Shown: positions 25,056-35,712, numbered from the stretch's first letter. The stretch: 64,000 nt of DNA from an uncultured Flavobacteriales bacterium (GCA_938023515.1 CALJDR010000049.1:1-64000), one strand, 5' to 3'. Translations and numbers: made by a program. Notes: a model not told the origin generated them from the letters alone.

Positions 25056-25883
25056 ATGTCAGTTAGAAAATTAAAACCGACTACCGCCGGGCAGCGCCAC
25101 AAGATACTCAACTGTAACGATGCCGTTACAGTGGGTAATCAGCCGGAAAAGTCCCTCCTTTTGCGCAAGCAAAGAACGGGCGGCCGCAATAATACCGGTA
25201 AAATGACCATGCGTCAGATAGGCGGCGGTCACAAACAGCGTTATCGTATTATCGATTTCAAACGCGACAAGAAGGGAATCCCCGCAGTTGTTAAAACTAT
25301 AGAGTACGATCCCAATCGTTCGGCATTCATCGCTCTGGTAGCTTATGCCGACGGGGAGAAAAGATACATCATCGCTCCTGCCGGACTTCAGGTAGGACAG
25401 ACGGTCGTTTCGGGCGAAGGCATTGCTCCCGAAGTCGGAAATGCCATGTATCTGAGTGAAATCCCTCTGGGTACCGTCATCTGCTGCATCGAGCTGCGTC
25501 CTTCCCAGGGCGCTGTTATAGCCCGTTCGGCAGGCACATTCGCACAACTTGCCGCCCGTGACGGTAAGTATGCTACCATAAAGCTCCCTTCGGGAGAAAC
25601 CCGTATGATCCTCACCACGTGTATGGCTACCGTCGGTGTGGTATCCAATTCGGACCATCAGCTCGAATCTTCGGGTAAGGCCGGCCGCTCTCGCTGGCTG
25701 GGTCGCCGTCCCCGTGTCCGTGCCGTTGTGATGAACCCGGTCGATCACCCGATGGGTGGTGGTGAAGGTCGCGCTTCGGGTGGACATCCGCGCACGCGCA
25801 AGGGTCTGCCTGCCAAGGGTTACAAGACGCGCTCCAAGACCAAGGCAAGCAATAAGTACATTGTAGAACGAAGAAAGAAGTAA
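25056..25883 (+). CDS. rplB: 50S ribosomal protein L2
   Basis: L2, essential for subunit association and peptidyl transferase assembly. At 275 aa it has normal length. The C-terminal signature [20 protein letters not shown] and the preceding [12 protein letters not shown], with the conserved His, are intact. Confidence 0.97.
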   Translation: MSVRKLKPTTAGQRHKILNCNDAVTVGNQPEKSLLLRKQRTGGRNNTGKMTMRQIGGGHKQRYRIIDFKRDKKGIPAVVKTIEYDPNRSAFIALVAYADGEKRYIIAPAGLQVGQTVVSGEGIAPEVGNAMYLSEIPLGTVICCIELRPSQGAVIARSAGTFAQLAARDGKYATIKLPSGETRMILTTCMATVGVVSNSDHQLESSGKAGRSRWLGRRPRVRAVVMNPVDHPMGGGEGRASGGHPRTRKGLPAKGYKTRSKTKASNKYIVERRKK

Positions 25884-25886
25884 GCT

Positions 25887-26165
25887 ATGGCACGTTCATT
25901 AAAAAAAGGACCGTTCATTCACTACAAACTGGAGCAGAAAGTGGCTGCCAATGTAGAGGCAGATAAGAAGACTGTGATCAAAACCTGGTCGCGCGCTTCG
26001 ATGATCTCTCCGGATTTCGTAGGTCAGACTATCGCGGTACACAACGGAAAGACTTTTATCCCGGTGTACATTACTGAAAACATGGTAGGCCATAAGCTTG
26101 GCGAATTCGCTCAGACGCGTATTTTCCGCGGCCATGCCGGTGCAAAGGATAAAGGTAAACGTTAA
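25887..26165 (+). CDS. rpsS: 30S ribosomal protein S19
   Basis: S19 of the 30S head, 92 aa. It has [19 protein letters not shown] and [20 protein letters not shown]. It begins 3 bases after rplB. Confidence 0.96.
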   Translation: MARSLKKGPFIHYKLEQKVAANVEADKKTVIKTWSRASMISPDFVGQTIAVHNGKTFIPVYITENMVGHKLGEFAQTRIFRGHAGAKDKGKR

Positions 26166-26183
26166 TCAGTAGGTTAAAACAAA

Positions 26184-26600
26184 ATGGGAATTCGAAAGAA
26201 ACAAAGAGCTGACGCTATCAAAGCAGCCAAAAAGCAAGTTGCCTACGCAAAACTGAATAACTGCCCTACGTCTCCCCGTAAAATGAGACTCGTGGCAGAC
26301 TTAGTACGTGGTGTGGAGGTGAACAAAGCACTCCAGATACTTAAGTTCAACACCAAGCACGCATCTGCCAATATTGAAAAACTCGTTCTCTCCGCCGTGG
26401 CCAACTGGCAGGCTAAGAACGAAGGGGTAAGCCTGGAAGAGGCCAACCTGTTCATCAAGGAGATCAGCGTTGACGGTGGTTCTATGCTTAAGAGGCTTCG
26501 TCCGGCCCCCCAGGGTCGCGGGCACCGTATCCGCAAACGTTCCAATCACGTAACAGTAGTGCTGGGAAGCACTGCCAATCAACCAACAGAAACTAAATAA
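26184..26600 (+). CDS. rplV: 50S ribosomal protein L22
   Basis: L22 lines the exit tunnel. The 138-aa protein has [20 protein letters not shown], and the tunnel loop [20 protein letters not shown] followed by [18 protein letters not shown]. It is followed by rpsC after 3 bases. Confidence 0.96.
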   Translation: MGIRKKQRADAIKAAKKQVAYAKLNNCPTSPRKMRLVADLVRGVEVNKALQILKFNTKHASANIEKLVLSAVANWQAKNEGVSLEEANLFIKEISVDGGSMLKRLRPAPQGRGHRIRKRSNHVTVVLGSTANQPTETK

Positions 26601-26603
26601 GCA

Positions 26604-27395
26604 ATGGGACAAAAGACAAATCCGATAGGCAACCGTTTAGGAATCATCAAAGGTTGGGAATCGAACTGGTACGGTGGAAACGATTATGGAGATAAGATCA
26701 CAGAGGACAGCAAGATCCGTAAGTATCTGATGGCTCGTCTGGCTAAGGCCAGCGTATCGCGTATCGTCATCGAACGTACGTTGAAACTCGTTACGGTAAC
26801 AGTTCTTACCGCCCGTCCGGGTATCATCATCGGTAAAGGTGGTCAGGAGGTCGATAAGATCAAGGAAGAGTTGAAGAAACTGACCGGAAAAGAGGTTCAG
26901 ATAAATATCTTCGAGATTAAGAAGCCGGAACTGGATGCCAATCTTGTAGGTTCCAGTATTGCCCGACAGATAGAAGGCCGTATTTCATACCGCCGCGCTA
27001 TTAAAATGGCAATGGCATCGACCATGCGGATGAACGCCGAAGGTATCAAAGTGATGGTATCGGGCCGTTTGAACGGAGCCGAGATCGCGCGTAGCGAAAC
27101 CTTTAAGGAAGGGCGTATTCCTCTGTCTACTTTCCGGGCAGATATTGATTATGCTTTGTCCGAGGCCCATACCACGTATGGCCGCATCGGTATCAAGGTG
27201 TGGATCATGCGCGGAGAACTTTACGGCAAGCAGGACCTTTCTCCTAACTTTGCTTCACAACCTTCCACCGGCGGCGCAGGGGCTCCCCGCGGCGGTCGTG
27301 GAGAAGGACGTGGTGATCGCGGCGAACGTCGGGATCGCGGAGAGCGTGGTGAGAGACGTGGTGGTTCTGACCGTAACAGAAAAGCAAGGAAATAA
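26604..27395 (+). CDS. rpsC: 30S ribosomal protein S3 with Arg/Gly-rich tail
   Basis: S3 of the mRNA entry tunnel. It begins [20 protein letters not shown] and has the KH domain ([20 protein letters not shown]) and the C-terminal IKVWIMRGE. It is 263 aa, about 30 longer than E. coli S3. The extra C-terminal 40 residues are RGG/RDR-like ([20 protein letters not shown]). Such a tail would add positive charge near the mRNA entry site. The gene is otherwise normal. Confidence 0.96.
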   Translation: MGQKTNPIGNRLGIIKGWESNWYGGNDYGDKITEDSKIRKYLMARLAKASVSRIVIERTLKLVTVTVLTARPGIIIGKGGQEVDKIKEELKKLTGKEVQINIFEIKKPELDANLVGSSIARQIEGRISYRRAIKMAMASTMRMNAEGIKVMVSGRLNGAEIARSETFKEGRIPLSTFRADIDYALSEAHTTYGRIGIKVWIMRGELYGKQDLSPNFASQPSTGGAGAPRGGRGEGRGDRGERRDRGERGERRGGSDRNRKARK

Positions 27396-27419
27396 TAACA
27401 AGGCCAAAATATAGTAGAA

Positions 27420-27842
27420 ATGTTACAGCCTAAAAGAACAAAATTTCGTAAAGTACAGAAAGGCCGCATGCATGGCCTCTCCCACAGAGGGCATACGATC
27501 GCGTTCGGTACTTTCGGACTCAAGACTCTCGAACAGAAGTGGATTACCGCCCGTCAGATAGAGGCGGCCCGTATCGCAGCTACGCGTTATATGAAACGTG
27601 AAGGACAACTTTGGATCCGTATATTCCCCGATAAGCCTATCACCCAGAAACCGGCCGAAGTACGTCAGGGTAAAGGTAAAGGTAACGTGGAATACTGGGC
27701 AGCCGTAGTGCTTCCCGGACGTATCATGTTCGAGGTGGGCGGCGTTCCTTTTGACGTAGCCAAAGAGGCATTGCGCCTGGCTGCTCAGAAGCTTCCCATC
27801 AAGACGAAGTTCGTCGTAGCCCACGATTTTGTAGAAGCTTAA
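27420..27842 (+). CDS. rplP: 50S ribosomal protein L16
   Basis: L16 near the A-site tRNA, 140 aa. It has [40 protein letters not shown] and RMGKGKG-like [13 protein letters not shown]. It is followed by rpmC after 12 bases. Confidence 0.96.
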   Translation: MLQPKRTKFRKVQKGRMHGLSHRGHTIAFGTFGLKTLEQKWITARQIEAARIAATRYMKREGQLWIRIFPDKPITQKPAEVRQGKGKGNVEYWAAVVLPGRIMFEVGGVPFDVAKEALRLAAQKLPIKTKFVVAHDFVEA

Positions 27843-27854
27843 TCCGATCGCAAA

Positions 27855-28049
27855 ATGAAACAATCCGTAATAAAAGAGATGTCGACGGCTGACCTTAAGG
27901 AGAAGCTGGTTGAGACCAAGGCTAAGCTCACCGAGCAGCGCCTCAATCATGCGGTGAATCCTTTGGAAAACCCGATGGATATCCGCAAAACGCGTAGAAC
28001 GGTTGCTCGTCTTGCAACTGAGCTTACCAAAAGAGAACTTCAAAAGTAG
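27855..28049 (+). CDS. rpmC: 50S ribosomal protein L29
   Basis: L29, a 64-aa two-helix protein near the tunnel exit. It reads [20 protein letters not shown] with the ending [19 protein letters not shown]. Its position between rplP and rpsQ is standard. Confidence 0.95.
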   Translation: MKQSVIKEMSTADLKEKLVETKAKLTEQRLNHAVNPLENPMDIRKTRRTVARLATELTKRELQK

Positions 28050-28059
28050 TCAGCGGAAG

Positions 28060-28317
28060 ATGGAAACAAGAAATCTGAGAAAAGAGCGCATAGGAGTGGT
28101 TACTTCGAACAAGATGGAGAAATCCATCGTCGTTTCCGAGGTAAAGCGCGTGAAACACCCGATGTATGGTAAATTCGTGATCAAAACGAAGAAATACTAT
28201 GCACACGATGACCAGAACGCCTGCAATATCGGAGACACGGTGCGCATCATGGAGACGCGTCCTCTGTCGAAGAACAAGCGCTGGAGATTAGTCGAAATCA
28301 TAGAAAGAGCTAAATAA
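28060..28317 (+). CDS. rpsQ: 30S ribosomal protein S17
   Basis: S17, an OB-fold protein of 85 aa. I chose the ATG at 28060 ([12 protein letters not shown]); the in-frame extension upstream overlaps rpmC and is not family-like. [20 protein letters not shown] and [18 protein letters not shown] are diagnostic. Confidence 0.95.
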   Translation: METRNLRKERIGVVTSNKMEKSIVVSEVKRVKHPMYGKFVIKTKKYYAHDDQNACNIGDTVRIMETRPLSKNKRWRLVEIIERAK

Positions 28318-28321
28318 TATT

Positions 28322-28690
28322 ATGTTACAACAAGAGTCAAGATTAAAAGTGGCCGATAACACAGGCGCCCGCGAGGTACTTGTGATACGTGTACTGGGCG
28401 GTACCGGAAGACGGTATGCATCCCTTGGCGACACCATTGTGGTGACCGTGAAAGATGCTACTCCGACGGGAAGCGTAAAGAAAGGCCAGGTATCTAAGGC
28501 AGTTGTAGTCAGAACGAAGAAAGAGGTGCGTCGTCCCGACGGATCATACATTCGTTTCGATGACAATGCCTGCGTTCTTTTGAGCGCAGCCGGGGAGATG
28601 CGCGGTACTCGCGTATTCGGACCCGTGGCACGCGAATTGCGTGACAAACAGTTCATGAAGATCGTATCACTTGCACCCGAAGTGCTTTAA
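28322..28690 (+). CDS. rplN: 50S ribosomal protein L14
   Basis: L14, 122 aa, at the subunit interface. It begins [20 protein letters not shown], followed by [20 protein letters not shown] and [11 protein letters not shown]. It starts 4 bases after rpsQ. Confidence 0.96.
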   Translation: MLQQESRLKVADNTGAREVLVIRVLGGTGRRYASLGDTIVVTVKDATPTGSVKKGQVSKAVVVRTKKEVRRPDGSYIRFDDNACVLLSAAGEMRGTRVFGPVARELRDKQFMKIVSLAPEVL

Positions 28691-28704
28691 CATTGGAAAG
28701 GATC

Positions 28705-29022
28705 ATGACAAAACTGAAAATCAAAAAAGGAGACAAGGTTGTCGTTATTTCCGGTGGTTCCAAGGGCAAGGAAGGAGAAGTCCTTCGTGTTTTCCCCGAA
28801 GATAACAAAGCAATCGTAGAGGGTGTCAATGTGGTATCCAAACACAAAAAACCCGATGCAAAGAATCCCCAGGGCGGTATCGTGAAGACGGAAGCCCCCA
28901 TTCACATTTCCAACCTTTCGGTGCTGGACCCCAAAAGCGGTAAAGCTACGCGTGTAGGCTACAAAATGGAAGGGGACAAGAAAGTTAGGGTTTCTAAAAA
29001 ATCAGGGGAGGTAATACGATGA
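28705..29022 (+). CDS. rplX: 50S ribosomal protein L24
   Basis: L24, an assembly initiator with a KOW motif ([20 protein letters not shown]). It is 105 aa from the ATG at 28705 (MTKLKIKKG). A TTG 12 bases upstream is possible but unlikely. It overlaps rplE by four bases. Confidence 0.95.
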   Translation: MTKLKIKKGDKVVVISGGSKGKEGEVLRVFPEDNKAIVEGVNVVSKHKKPDAKNPQGGIVKTEAPIHISNLSVLDPKSGKATRVGYKMEGDKKVRVSKKSGEVIR

Positions 29023-29570
29023 CATACCAGCCAAGACTTAAAGGACAGTATAAGGAAAAGGTAGTTCCTGCCCTTATGTCCGAATTCGGATACAAGAATG
29101 TAATGATGGTTCCTACCCTGGAGAAAATCGTTATCTCCAAAGGTGTGGGTACTGCCGTATCCGACAAGAAACAGATAGAATACGCCATTGACGAAACTAC
29201 CCGCATCGCCGGCCAAAAGGCTATTGCATGCAATTCGAAGAAGGACGTGGCATCGTTCAAGCTCCGTAAGGGAATGCCGATAGGCGTGAAGGTTACGCTG
29301 CGCGCAGATAAGATGTACGAGTTCCTCGATCGTCTGGTGAGCGCTTCGCTGCCCCGTATCCGCGACTTCAATGGGATCAACCCCAATGGATTCGACGGGC
29401 GCGGTAACTACAATATGGGCGTTACCGAGCAGATCATTTTCCCGGAGATCAACATCGATCAGGTGAACAAGATTTCCGGTATGGACATCACTTTTGTAAC
29501 CACGGCCAAAACCGACAAGGAAGCAAAAGCATTACTCACCGCATTCGGTTTACCATTTAAAAAGAAATAA
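29019..29570 (+). CDS. rplE: 50S ribosomal protein L5
   Basis: L5 binds 5S rRNA, 183 aa. Signatures include [20 protein letters not shown] and [20 protein letters not shown], and [11 protein letters not shown]. The ATGA overlap with rplX suggests translational coupling. Confidence 0.96.
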   Translation: MTYQPRLKGQYKEKVVPALMSEFGYKNVMMVPTLEKIVISKGVGTAVSDKKQIEYAIDETTRIAGQKAIACNSKKDVASFKLRKGMPIGVKVTLRADKMYEFLDRLVSASLPRIRDFNGINPNGFDGRGNYNMGVTEQIIFPEINIDQVNKISGMDITFVTTAKTDKEAKALLTAFGLPFKKK

Positions 29571-29575
29571 GCACA

Positions 29576-29845
29576 ATGGCTAAAGAATCAATGAAAGCGC
29601 GCGAGCGCAAACGTGAAGCACTTGTTGCCAAATATGCCGCCAAGCGTGCTGCGCTGAAAGCCGCCGGAGATTACGAGGGTTTGCAGAAGCTGCCCAAGAA
29701 CGCTTCCCCGGTCCGCCTGCACAATCGTTGCAAACTCACCGGCCGTCCTCGCGGATATGTTCGCCAGTTCGGTATTTCGCGTGTTACGCTCCGTGAAATG
29801 GCAAACCAGGGACTTATCCCCGGTGTGAAAAAGGCAAGCTGGTAA
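29576..29845 (+). CDS. rpsN: 30S ribosomal protein S14 (zinc-free form)
   Basis: S14 of 89 aa. It has [40 protein letters not shown] and the final [11 protein letters not shown]. It is the longer C-minus form without the CxxC zinc motif. It starts 5 bases after rplE. Confidence 0.95.
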   Translation: MAKESMKARERKREALVAKYAAKRAALKAAGDYEGLQKLPKNASPVRLHNRCKLTGRPRGYVRQFGISRVTLREMANQGLIPGVKKASW

Positions 29846-29878
29846 TAAATCACATAATTAAAAGGATTACACAGAGTT

Positions 29879-30277
29879 ATGATAACAGATCCAATAGCAG
29901 ACTATCTGACAAGGCTTCGCAATGCGATCCGCGCCGGTAAGAAAGTGGTTGAGATACCAGCTTCCAACCTCAAGAGGGAGATCACCAAGATCCTCTTTGA
30001 GCAGGGCTATATCCTCAATTACAAATTCGAAGGCGAAGGCCCTTCGCAGAGCATCAAGATAGCTCTTAAATATGACAAAGTTACCCGCCAGAGCGCCATC
30101 ACTAAGTTGGAGCGTATCTCGTCCCCGGGTTTGCGTCAGTATGCCGGCGCCGACGAGATGCCGCGTGTGCTCGGAGGTATGGGTATCGCCATCATGTCTA
30201 CTTCCAAAGGTCTGATGACCAACAAAAAGGCTAAGGAAGAGAATATCGGCGGCGAGGTATTATGTTATGTTTACTAA
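29879..30277 (+). CDS. rpsH: 30S ribosomal protein S8
   Basis: S8, the central domain binder that also represses the spc operon in E. coli. The 132-aa protein has MITDPIADYLTRLRNAIRAG and the final GIAIMSTSKGLMTNKKAKEE. It follows rpsN after 33 bases. Confidence 0.96.
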   Translation: MITDPIADYLTRLRNAIRAGKKVVEIPASNLKREITKILFEQGYILNYKFEGEGPSQSIKIALKYDKVTRQSAITKLERISSPGLRQYAGADEMPRVLGGMGIAIMSTSKGLMTNKKAKEENIGGEVLCYVY

Positions 30278-30298
30278 CACATAAACGAAAAACAAGAA

Positions 30299-30844
30299 AT
30301 GTCACGAATAGGTAAACATCCAGTAACTATACCAGCGGGCGTAACCGTTACCATCGCTCCCGATGCCGTTACGGTGAAGGGTCCGAAAGGGGAACTTACG
30401 CAGCAGATAAAAGAAGTTACCGTGAAACAGGAAGGCGACCAGGTGATAGTGGTCCGCCCCGAAAATAACGACAAACTGGCGCATAGCCTGTATGGTACTT
30501 ACCGTGCCCTGATCGCCAATATGGTGCAGGGGGTATCGGAAGGATTCGCTAAGCAACTCGAGTTGGTGGGAGTGGGATACCGCGCCGTCAACCAGGGCCA
30601 GAAGCTGGACCTTTCGCTCGGATTCTCGCATAACGTGGTTATCGAGCTTCCCACGGAAATAAAAGTAGAAACGGTTTCCGAGAAAGGACAGAACCCGATT
30701 ATCAAGCTTTATTCTCACGATAAGGAGCTTTTGGGCAAAGTTTGTGCGAAGATCCGTTCGCTGCGCAAACCGGAGCCTTACAAAGGAAAGGGTATCAAGT
30801 TTGTTGGTGAAATTATCAGAAGAAAAGCCGGTAAGTCGGCATAA
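30299..30844 (+). CDS. rplF: 50S ribosomal protein L6
   Basis: L6, 181 aa, near the sarcin-ricin loop. It begins MSRIGKHPVTIPAGVTV, with VTVKGPKGEL and the ending RKPEPYKGKGIKFVGEIIRR. It has two homologous domains as usual. Confidence 0.96.
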   Translation: MSRIGKHPVTIPAGVTVTIAPDAVTVKGPKGELTQQIKEVTVKQEGDQVIVVRPENNDKLAHSLYGTYRALIANMVQGVSEGFAKQLELVGVGYRAVNQGQKLDLSLGFSHNVVIELPTEIKVETVSEKGQNPIIKLYSHDKELLGKVCAKIRSLRKPEPYKGKGIKFVGEIIRRKAGKSA

Positions 30845-30856
30845 CAGATTGTTACT

Positions 30857-31210
30857 ATGGCATTAAGTAAACAGGAAAGAAGACAGAGAATACGTTACAG
30901 AATTCGCCGTACCATAAGCGGAACCGCTGTACGTCCCCGCATGTCGGTCTTCAGAAGCAACAAAGAGATTTACGTTCAGCTTATCGATGACGTGAACGGC
31001 GTTACGCTCGCAGCGGCTTCCTCTCGCGAGAAAGATTTCGATGCTTCCGGAGCGAAGGCTGACAATGCAAAAAAAGTAGGTCTTAAAATAGCCGAAAAAG
31101 CTCTTGCACTGGGCATAGATACCTGCACGTTCGATCGTGCCGGATATTTGTATCACGGACGCGTGAAAGCGCTAGCCGACGGAGCCAGAGAAGGAGGTCT
31201 TAAATTTTAA
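30857..31210 (+). CDS. rplR: 50S ribosomal protein L18
   Basis: L18 binds 5S rRNA with L5. The 117-aa protein has [35 protein letters not shown] and the ending [20 protein letters not shown]. It starts 12 bases after rplF. Confidence 0.96.
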   Translation: MALSKQERRQRIRYRIRRTISGTAVRPRMSVFRSNKEIYVQLIDDVNGVTLAAASSREKDFDASGAKADNAKKVGLKIAEKALALGIDTCTFDRAGYLYHGRVKALADGAREGGLKF

Positions 31211-31217
31211 ATGAATC

Positions 31218-31745
31218 ATGGCTGAAGAATACAGTAAATCAGTAGAAAGAGTAAAACCGAGCGGACTGGAACTCACAGACCGTCTGGTAGGTGTAAACCG
31301 CGTGACCAAAGTGACCAAAGGAGGTCGGGCTTTCGGTTTTTCGGCAATCGTAGTGGTTGGCGATGGAAAAGGTGTCGTGGGACATGGTCTGGGCAAGTCG
31401 AAAGAGGTGTCCGAAGCCATCGTGAAGGCTATAGAGGATGCAAAGAAGAATTTGATCCGTGTTCCTCTTTTGGGAACAACTGTGCCTCATGCGCAGGAAG
31501 GTAAGTTCAGCGGAGCGAGCGTTTTCATCCGTCCTGCTTCGACCGGTACCGGTGTGATAGCCGGTGGCGCAGTTCGTGCGGTATTGGAAACGGTGGGTAT
31601 AAGCGACGTGCTTTCTAAATCGAAAGGTTCTTCCAATCCTCATAACGTAGTCAAGGCTACTTTCAACGCCCTTTCGCAGTTGCGTAGTGCGGATCAGATA
31701 GCCGCTCTGCGTGGGATATCGGTATCAAAAGTATTCAAGGGTTAA
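31218..31745 (+). CDS. rpsE: 30S ribosomal protein S5
   Basis: S5 helps decoding fidelity and mRNA unwinding. The 175-aa protein has [20 protein letters not shown] and [18 protein letters not shown], and [19 protein letters not shown]. It starts 7 bases after rplR. Confidence 0.96.
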   Translation: MAEEYSKSVERVKPSGLELTDRLVGVNRVTKVTKGGRAFGFSAIVVVGDGKGVVGHGLGKSKEVSEAIVKAIEDAKKNLIRVPLLGTTVPHAQEGKFSGASVFIRPASTGTGVIAGGAVRAVLETVGISDVLSKSKGSSNPHNVVKATFNALSQLRSADQIAALRGISVSKVFKG

Positions 31746-31756
31746 TCGTAAAGAAA

Positions 31757-31939
31757 ATGGCACAGATAAAAATCACTCAGGTGCGTAGCCGCATAGGCCA
31801 TCCCAAGGATCAGAAAAGAACCTTGGACGCACTCGGACTGAAGAAAATGAACAGTTCGGTAGTAAAGGAAGCCAACGATGCCCTGATGGGTATGGTCAAC
31901 AAAGTGGCTCACCTTGTAAAAGTAGAAGAAGTAAAATAA
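31757..31939 (+). CDS. rpmD: 50S ribosomal protein L30
   Basis: L30, 60 aa. It reads [20 protein letters not shown] and [12 protein letters not shown]. It starts 11 bases after rpsE. A 102-base gap with an imperfect tandem repeat (31967-31985 and 31989-32005) separates it from rplO. Confidence 0.95.
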   Translation: MAQIKITQVRSRIGHPKDQKRTLDALGLKKMNSSVVKEANDALMGMVNKVAHLVKVEEVK

Positions 31940-32041
31940 TAATCACACGGGATTTTTTCGGTGTAGGGGTATCCGTTGTTTAGGGGGCGGGTACCGTCTT
32001 TAGGGAAACCGACTCGTAAAATCCTTTTAAAAAGGTAAAAA

Positions 32042-32494
32042 ATGAATTTACACAATCTGAAACCCGCAGAGGGTGCCGTCAAGAGAGGCAAAAGGGTTGG
32101 CCGCGGACAAGGTTCCGGTAAGGGTGGTACGTCCACCCGCGGACTGAAAGGGCAGATGTCCCGTTCCGGTGCCAAGCACAAAGTTGGATTCGAGGGAGGC
32201 CAGATGCCGCTTCAGCGGCGCGTCCCGAAATTCGGCTTTAAGAATGTTAACAGAGTGGAATACCGCGCCGTAAATTTGGCTACGCTTCAGGCACTTGTCG
32301 ATAATGGCAAGATCACGGACGGGGTAGTTACCATCGATACGCTGATCAAGAACGGTCTGGCAAGCAAGAATGATCTTGTGAAGGTATTGGGACAGGGTGA
32401 AATTAAAGCAGCCTTGAACGTAACTGTTCACAAATTTTCAAAAAGCGCGGCTGAAGCCATTGCAAATGCCAAAGGACAGGCGAATACCATCTAA
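32042..32494 (+). CDS. rplO: 50S ribosomal protein L15
   Basis: L15, 150 aa. It has MNLHNLKPAEGAVKRGKRVG, GRGQGSGKGGTSTRGLKGQM, GFEGGQMPLQRRVPKFGF and a C-terminal VTVHKFSKSAAEAI. It is followed by secY after 11 bases. Confidence 0.96.
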   Translation: MNLHNLKPAEGAVKRGKRVGRGQGSGKGGTSTRGLKGQMSRSGAKHKVGFEGGQMPLQRRVPKFGFKNVNRVEYRAVNLATLQALVDNGKITDGVVTIDTLIKNGLASKNDLVKVLGQGEIKAALNVTVHKFSKSAAEAIANAKGQANTI

Positions 32495-32505
32495 ACAAAA
32501 GGCAG

Positions 32506-33831
32506 ATGAAAAACTTTTTTGAAACACTGGGCAATATCTGGAAGATAAAGGAACTCAGGGACCGGATACTCTTTACTTTGGGACTTCTGGCCGTCTATCG
32601 TTTCGGGTCTTTCGTGCCGCTGCCCGGGGTCGATGAGATGAAGTTGATGGGCCTTAGCGAGGCTACGGCCAACAACGGCTTGCTCGGGCTTCTGAACTCG
32701 TTTACTGGTGGTGCCTTCGCGCATGCAGCCATTCTCGGTCTCGGTGTGATGCCTTATATTTCGGCATCCATTGTAGTGCAGTTGATGGCGTTTGCTGTTC
32801 CGGCACTGCAAAAGTTGCAGAAAGACGGAGAAAGCGGACGTAAACAGCTTACTCAGATAACCCGTTGGCTGACCATTGCTATCGCGGCGGTTCAGGGATT
32901 CTCATATATCGTAGCAATAGACTCCCAGTATCATATTGTTGCTGATGGCATCAATATGGGGATGTTCTATGTAAGCTCGGTTGCCTTGCTGGTTACCGGT
33001 ACGATGTTCACTATGTGGCTGGGCGAACGTATTACCGATAAAGGAGTAGGTAACGGTGTGTCCCTGATCATTACGATCGGTATCATTGCGCGCCTACCAA
33101 TAGCGTTGGCACAGGAATTCACCAACAAGTTCACCGGAAACGGCGCGGGTGGTGTGATCATGTTGCTGGTAGAGATTATCCTGTGGCTTGCTGTGATCTT
33201 GTTTACGGTCATGCTGGTCAAAGGTGTTCGCAAAATCCCCGTACAGTATGCCAAAGCGGTCGCTGCTTCGGGACAAATGGGACGCCAAATGCCTGCTGGG
33301 AAACGCCAATATATTCCTTTGAAAGTGAATACGGCCGGTGTGATGCCGATCATCTTTGCACAGGCTATCATGTTCATTCCGGGGCTTATTGGAGGCGTTT
33401 TCAGCGATTCTGTTCGAATGGCGTTCTCCGATATGTTCGGGTTGTGGTATAATGTGGTACTGGCGGTGCTGATCATCGCATTCACCTATCTTTATACCGC
33501 TATTGCGGTTAAAACCAACGATATGGCCGATGATTTGAAACGCAACGGCGGTTTCATTCCCGGGGTTAAACCCGGAGGCCCGACGGCGGACCTGCTCGAT
33601 AGGATCCTTTCGTTGCTCACCCTTCCGGGAGCCATTGCGCTGGCCCTTATCGCAATTCTTCCTACCTTTGCTCGTTTGGCGGGAGTGGATACCCATTTCG
33701 CCTCGTTCTTTGGAGGAACATCGCTGTTGATTATGGTAGGTGTCGTGATAGATACCATTCAGCAGATCAATTCATATCTTCTCAACCGCCATTACGACGG
33801 ACTGATGAAGACCGGTAAAATTAAAAAGTAG
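32506..33831 (+). CDS. secY: Preprotein translocase subunit SecY
   Basis: SecY forms the protein-conducting channel with the SecE encoded at 2449-2643. The 441-aa protein has ten predicted membrane helices. The start KIKELRDRILFTLGLLAVYR, the plug region FSGGAFAHA-like TGGAFAHAAILGLGVMPYIS, the cytoplasmic loops (IQYAKA-type PVQYAKAVAASGQMG) and the C-terminal SYLLNRHYDGLMKTG are all family-like. The spc-operon location is standard. Confidence 0.96.
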   Translation: MKNFFETLGNIWKIKELRDRILFTLGLLAVYRFGSFVPLPGVDEMKLMGLSEATANNGLLGLLNSFTGGAFAHAAILGLGVMPYISASIVVQLMAFAVPALQKLQKDGESGRKQLTQITRWLTIAIAAVQGFSYIVAIDSQYHIVADGINMGMFYVSSVALLVTGTMFTMWLGERITDKGVGNGVSLIITIGIIARLPIALAQEFTNKFTGNGAGGVIMLLVEIILWLAVILFTVMLVKGVRKIPVQYAKAVAASGQMGRQMPAGKRQYIPLKVNTAGVMPIIFAQAIMFIPGLIGGVFSDSVRMAFSDMFGLWYNVVLAVLIIAFTYLYTAIAVKTNDMADDLKRNGGFIPGVKPGGPTADLLDRILSLLTLPGAIALALIAILPTFARLAGVDTHFASFFGGTSLLIMVGVVIDTIQQINSYLLNRHYDGLMKTGKIKK

Positions 33832-33841
33832 GTAAGCGAGT

Positions 33842-34057
33842 ATGTCGAAACAAACGGCTATCGAAGTCGAGGGGACTATTACAGAAGCTCTTTCCAATGC
33901 CATGTTCCGCGTAGAGTTGGACAACGGGCATGTGGTGATCGCTCACATATCGGGAAAGATGCGCATGCACTATATCAAGCTTCTTCCCGGCGACAGGGTG
34001 AAGTTGGAGATGTCCCCTTACGATCTGACCAAAGCCCGCATTACTTACAGGTTTTAA
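33842..34057 (+). CDS. infA: Translation initiation factor IF-1
   Basis: IF-1, a 71-aa OB-fold protein that occupies the A site during initiation. It reads [20 protein letters not shown] and [20 protein letters not shown], ending in [14 protein letters not shown]. It starts 10 bases after secY, with rpmJ next. Confidence 0.96.
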   Translation: MSKQTAIEVEGTITEALSNAMFRVELDNGHVVIAHISGKMRMHYIKLLPGDRVKLEMSPYDLTKARITYRF

Positions 34058-34118
34058 TCCAATCCAAGCAGTATAACATATTTTGCTCTTAAAGAGCGAT
34101 AAAAAATACACCAAAAAA

Positions 34119-34235
34119 ATGAAGGTAAGATCATCATTGAAGAAACGCAGCCCCGAATGCAAGATTGTCCGCAGAAAAGGCCGCTTGTACATCATTAACA
34201 AAAAGAACCCCAAGCTCAAACAAAGGCAGGGATAA
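34119..34235 (+). CDS. rpmJ: 50S ribosomal protein L36 (zinc-free form)
   Basis: L36, a 38-aa protein. It starts [20 protein letters not shown] and ends [10 protein letters not shown]. The zinc-binding Cys/His set of typical L36 is reduced to a single Cys, as is common in Bacteroidota. It sits between infA and rpsM as usual. Confidence 0.93.
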   Translation: MKVRSSLKKRSPECKIVRRKGRLYIINKKNPKLKQRQG

Positions 34236-34263
34236 CTAATTAAAAACGATCATATAAAGTCTT

Positions 34264-34641
34264 ATGGCAAGAATTGCAGGGGTAGACTTACCAAAGAATA
34301 AAAGAGGGGTTATCGGCCTCACTTACATATTCGGAATAGGTAAGAGCAGAGCTCAGAAAATCCTGGCTGAGGCAGGGATAAGCGAAGACAAGAAAGTTAA
34401 CGAATGGAACGACGACGAACTTGCACTCATCCGCAAGGGGATATCCGATCACTATAAAGTGGAAGGCGAGCTTCGTTCGGAAGTACAGATGAGTATTAAA
34501 CGTCTTATGGACATAGGTTGCTATCGCGGTATCCGCCATCGTAACGGCCTTCCGTTGCGCGGACAGCGTACCAAGAACAACTCCCGTACGCGTAAGGGCA
34601 AACGTAAGACAGTTGCAAATAAGAAGAAAGCCACTAAATAA
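34264..34641 (+). CDS. rpsM: 30S ribosomal protein S13
   Basis: S13, 125 aa, contacts the P-site tRNA and the large subunit. It has [38 protein letters not shown] and the ending [20 protein letters not shown]. It starts the alpha-operon part. Confidence 0.96.
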   Translation: MARIAGVDLPKNKRGVIGLTYIFGIGKSRAQKILAEAGISEDKKVNEWNDDELALIRKGISDHYKVEGELRSEVQMSIKRLMDIGCYRGIRHRNGLPLRGQRTKNNSRTRKGKRKTVANKKKATK

Positions 34642-34650
34642 TAAATAGAT

Positions 34651-35043
34651 ATGGCCAAAAATACGAAAGCAAGCACCAAGAAACGCAAAGTGGCTGTTGA
34701 GCCCGTGGGAGAGGCTCACGTATGCGCTTCGTTCAACAACCTGATCGTGACCCTTACCAATAAAGCCGGACAGGTTATATCCTGGTCTTCGGCTGGTAAA
34801 ATGGGTTTTAAAGGTTCAAAGAAGAACACTCCTTATGCGGCTCAGACTGCTGCTGAAGACGCGGCAAAAGTCGCTTTGGATGCCGGACTGAGGAAAGTGA
34901 AAGTGTATGTGAAAGGACCGGGCAACGGACGTGAATCTGCCATCCGTACGATCCATACCTCGGGAATCGAAGTAACCGAAATCATTGACGTTACTCCTTT
35001 GCCCCATAATGGTTGCCGTCCTCCCAAACGCAGAAGAGTATAA
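34651..35043 (+). CDS. rpsK: 30S ribosomal protein S11
   Basis: S11, 130 aa, of the platform. It has [40 protein letters not shown] and the ending [17 protein letters not shown]. It is 9 bases after rpsM. Confidence 0.96.
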   Translation: MAKNTKASTKKRKVAVEPVGEAHVCASFNNLIVTLTNKAGQVISWSSAGKMGFKGSKKNTPYAAQTAAEDAAKVALDAGLRKVKVYVKGPGNGRESAIRTIHTSGIEVTEIIDVTPLPHNGCRPPKRRRV

Positions 35044-35081
35044 AAGAGTAGTATAATTAATACCAAAAGGTAACACAGAAA

Positions 35082-35684
35082 ATGGCAAAATATATAGGTC
35101 CAAAAACTAAGATTGCACGTAAGTTTGGCGAGGCCATTTACGGAGAAGATCGTTCGTTTGAAAAACGCAACTATCCTCCCGGACAGCATGGTATGGCCCG
35201 TCGCCGTGCAAAACGCTCAGAATATGCTACTCAGTTGCAGGAGAAACAAAAGGCAAAGTATACGTACGGCATTCTGGAAAGGCAGTTCCACAATATTTTC
35301 GAAAAGGCTCAGCGCGCCAGTGGAATTACTGGTGAGATACTGCTCCAGCTTTGTGAATCCCGCCTGGACAATGTAGTATACCGTTTGGGGATCGCTCCCA
35401 CCCGGGCTGCTGCACGCCAGTTGGTAGGGCACCGGCACATCACTGTAAACGGAGAGGTGGTCAACATTCCTTCGTATTGCCTCAAAGCAGGAGACAAAGT
35501 AGCTGTCCGCGAGAAATCCAAATCGCTGGAAGCTGTCGCCGCTTCGCTCGCCGCCCGCAAATCCTATGATTGGCTCCAGTGGAATGACGAAACCAAAGAG
35601 GGCACGTTCGTAGCCATTCCGGATCGCGTTCAGATCCCGGAAAATATCAAGGAGCAGCTTATCGTCGAGTTGTATTCTAAGTAA
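35082..35684 (+). CDS. rpsD: 30S ribosomal protein S4
   Basis: S4, a 200-aa primary 16S binder and fidelity protein. It has the S4 RNA-binding domain ([40 protein letters not shown]) and the NYPPGQHG N-terminal segment, and no zinc Cys cluster. It is 38 bases after rpsK. Confidence 0.96.
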   Translation: MAKYIGPKTKIARKFGEAIYGEDRSFEKRNYPPGQHGMARRRAKRSEYATQLQEKQKAKYTYGILERQFHNIFEKAQRASGITGEILLQLCESRLDNVVYRLGIAPTRAAARQLVGHRHITVNGEVVNIPSYCLKAGDKVAVREKSKSLEAVAASLAARKSYDWLQWNDETKEGTFVAIPDRVQIPENIKEQLIVELYSK

Positions 35685-35712
35685 TACCGATTTTTTAACG
35701 AAAAAAAATTCT

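Noticed and set aside
29576..34235. Missing zinc ligands in S14 and L36 as damage
   Set aside because: Zinc-free forms of both are normal in Bacteroidota.
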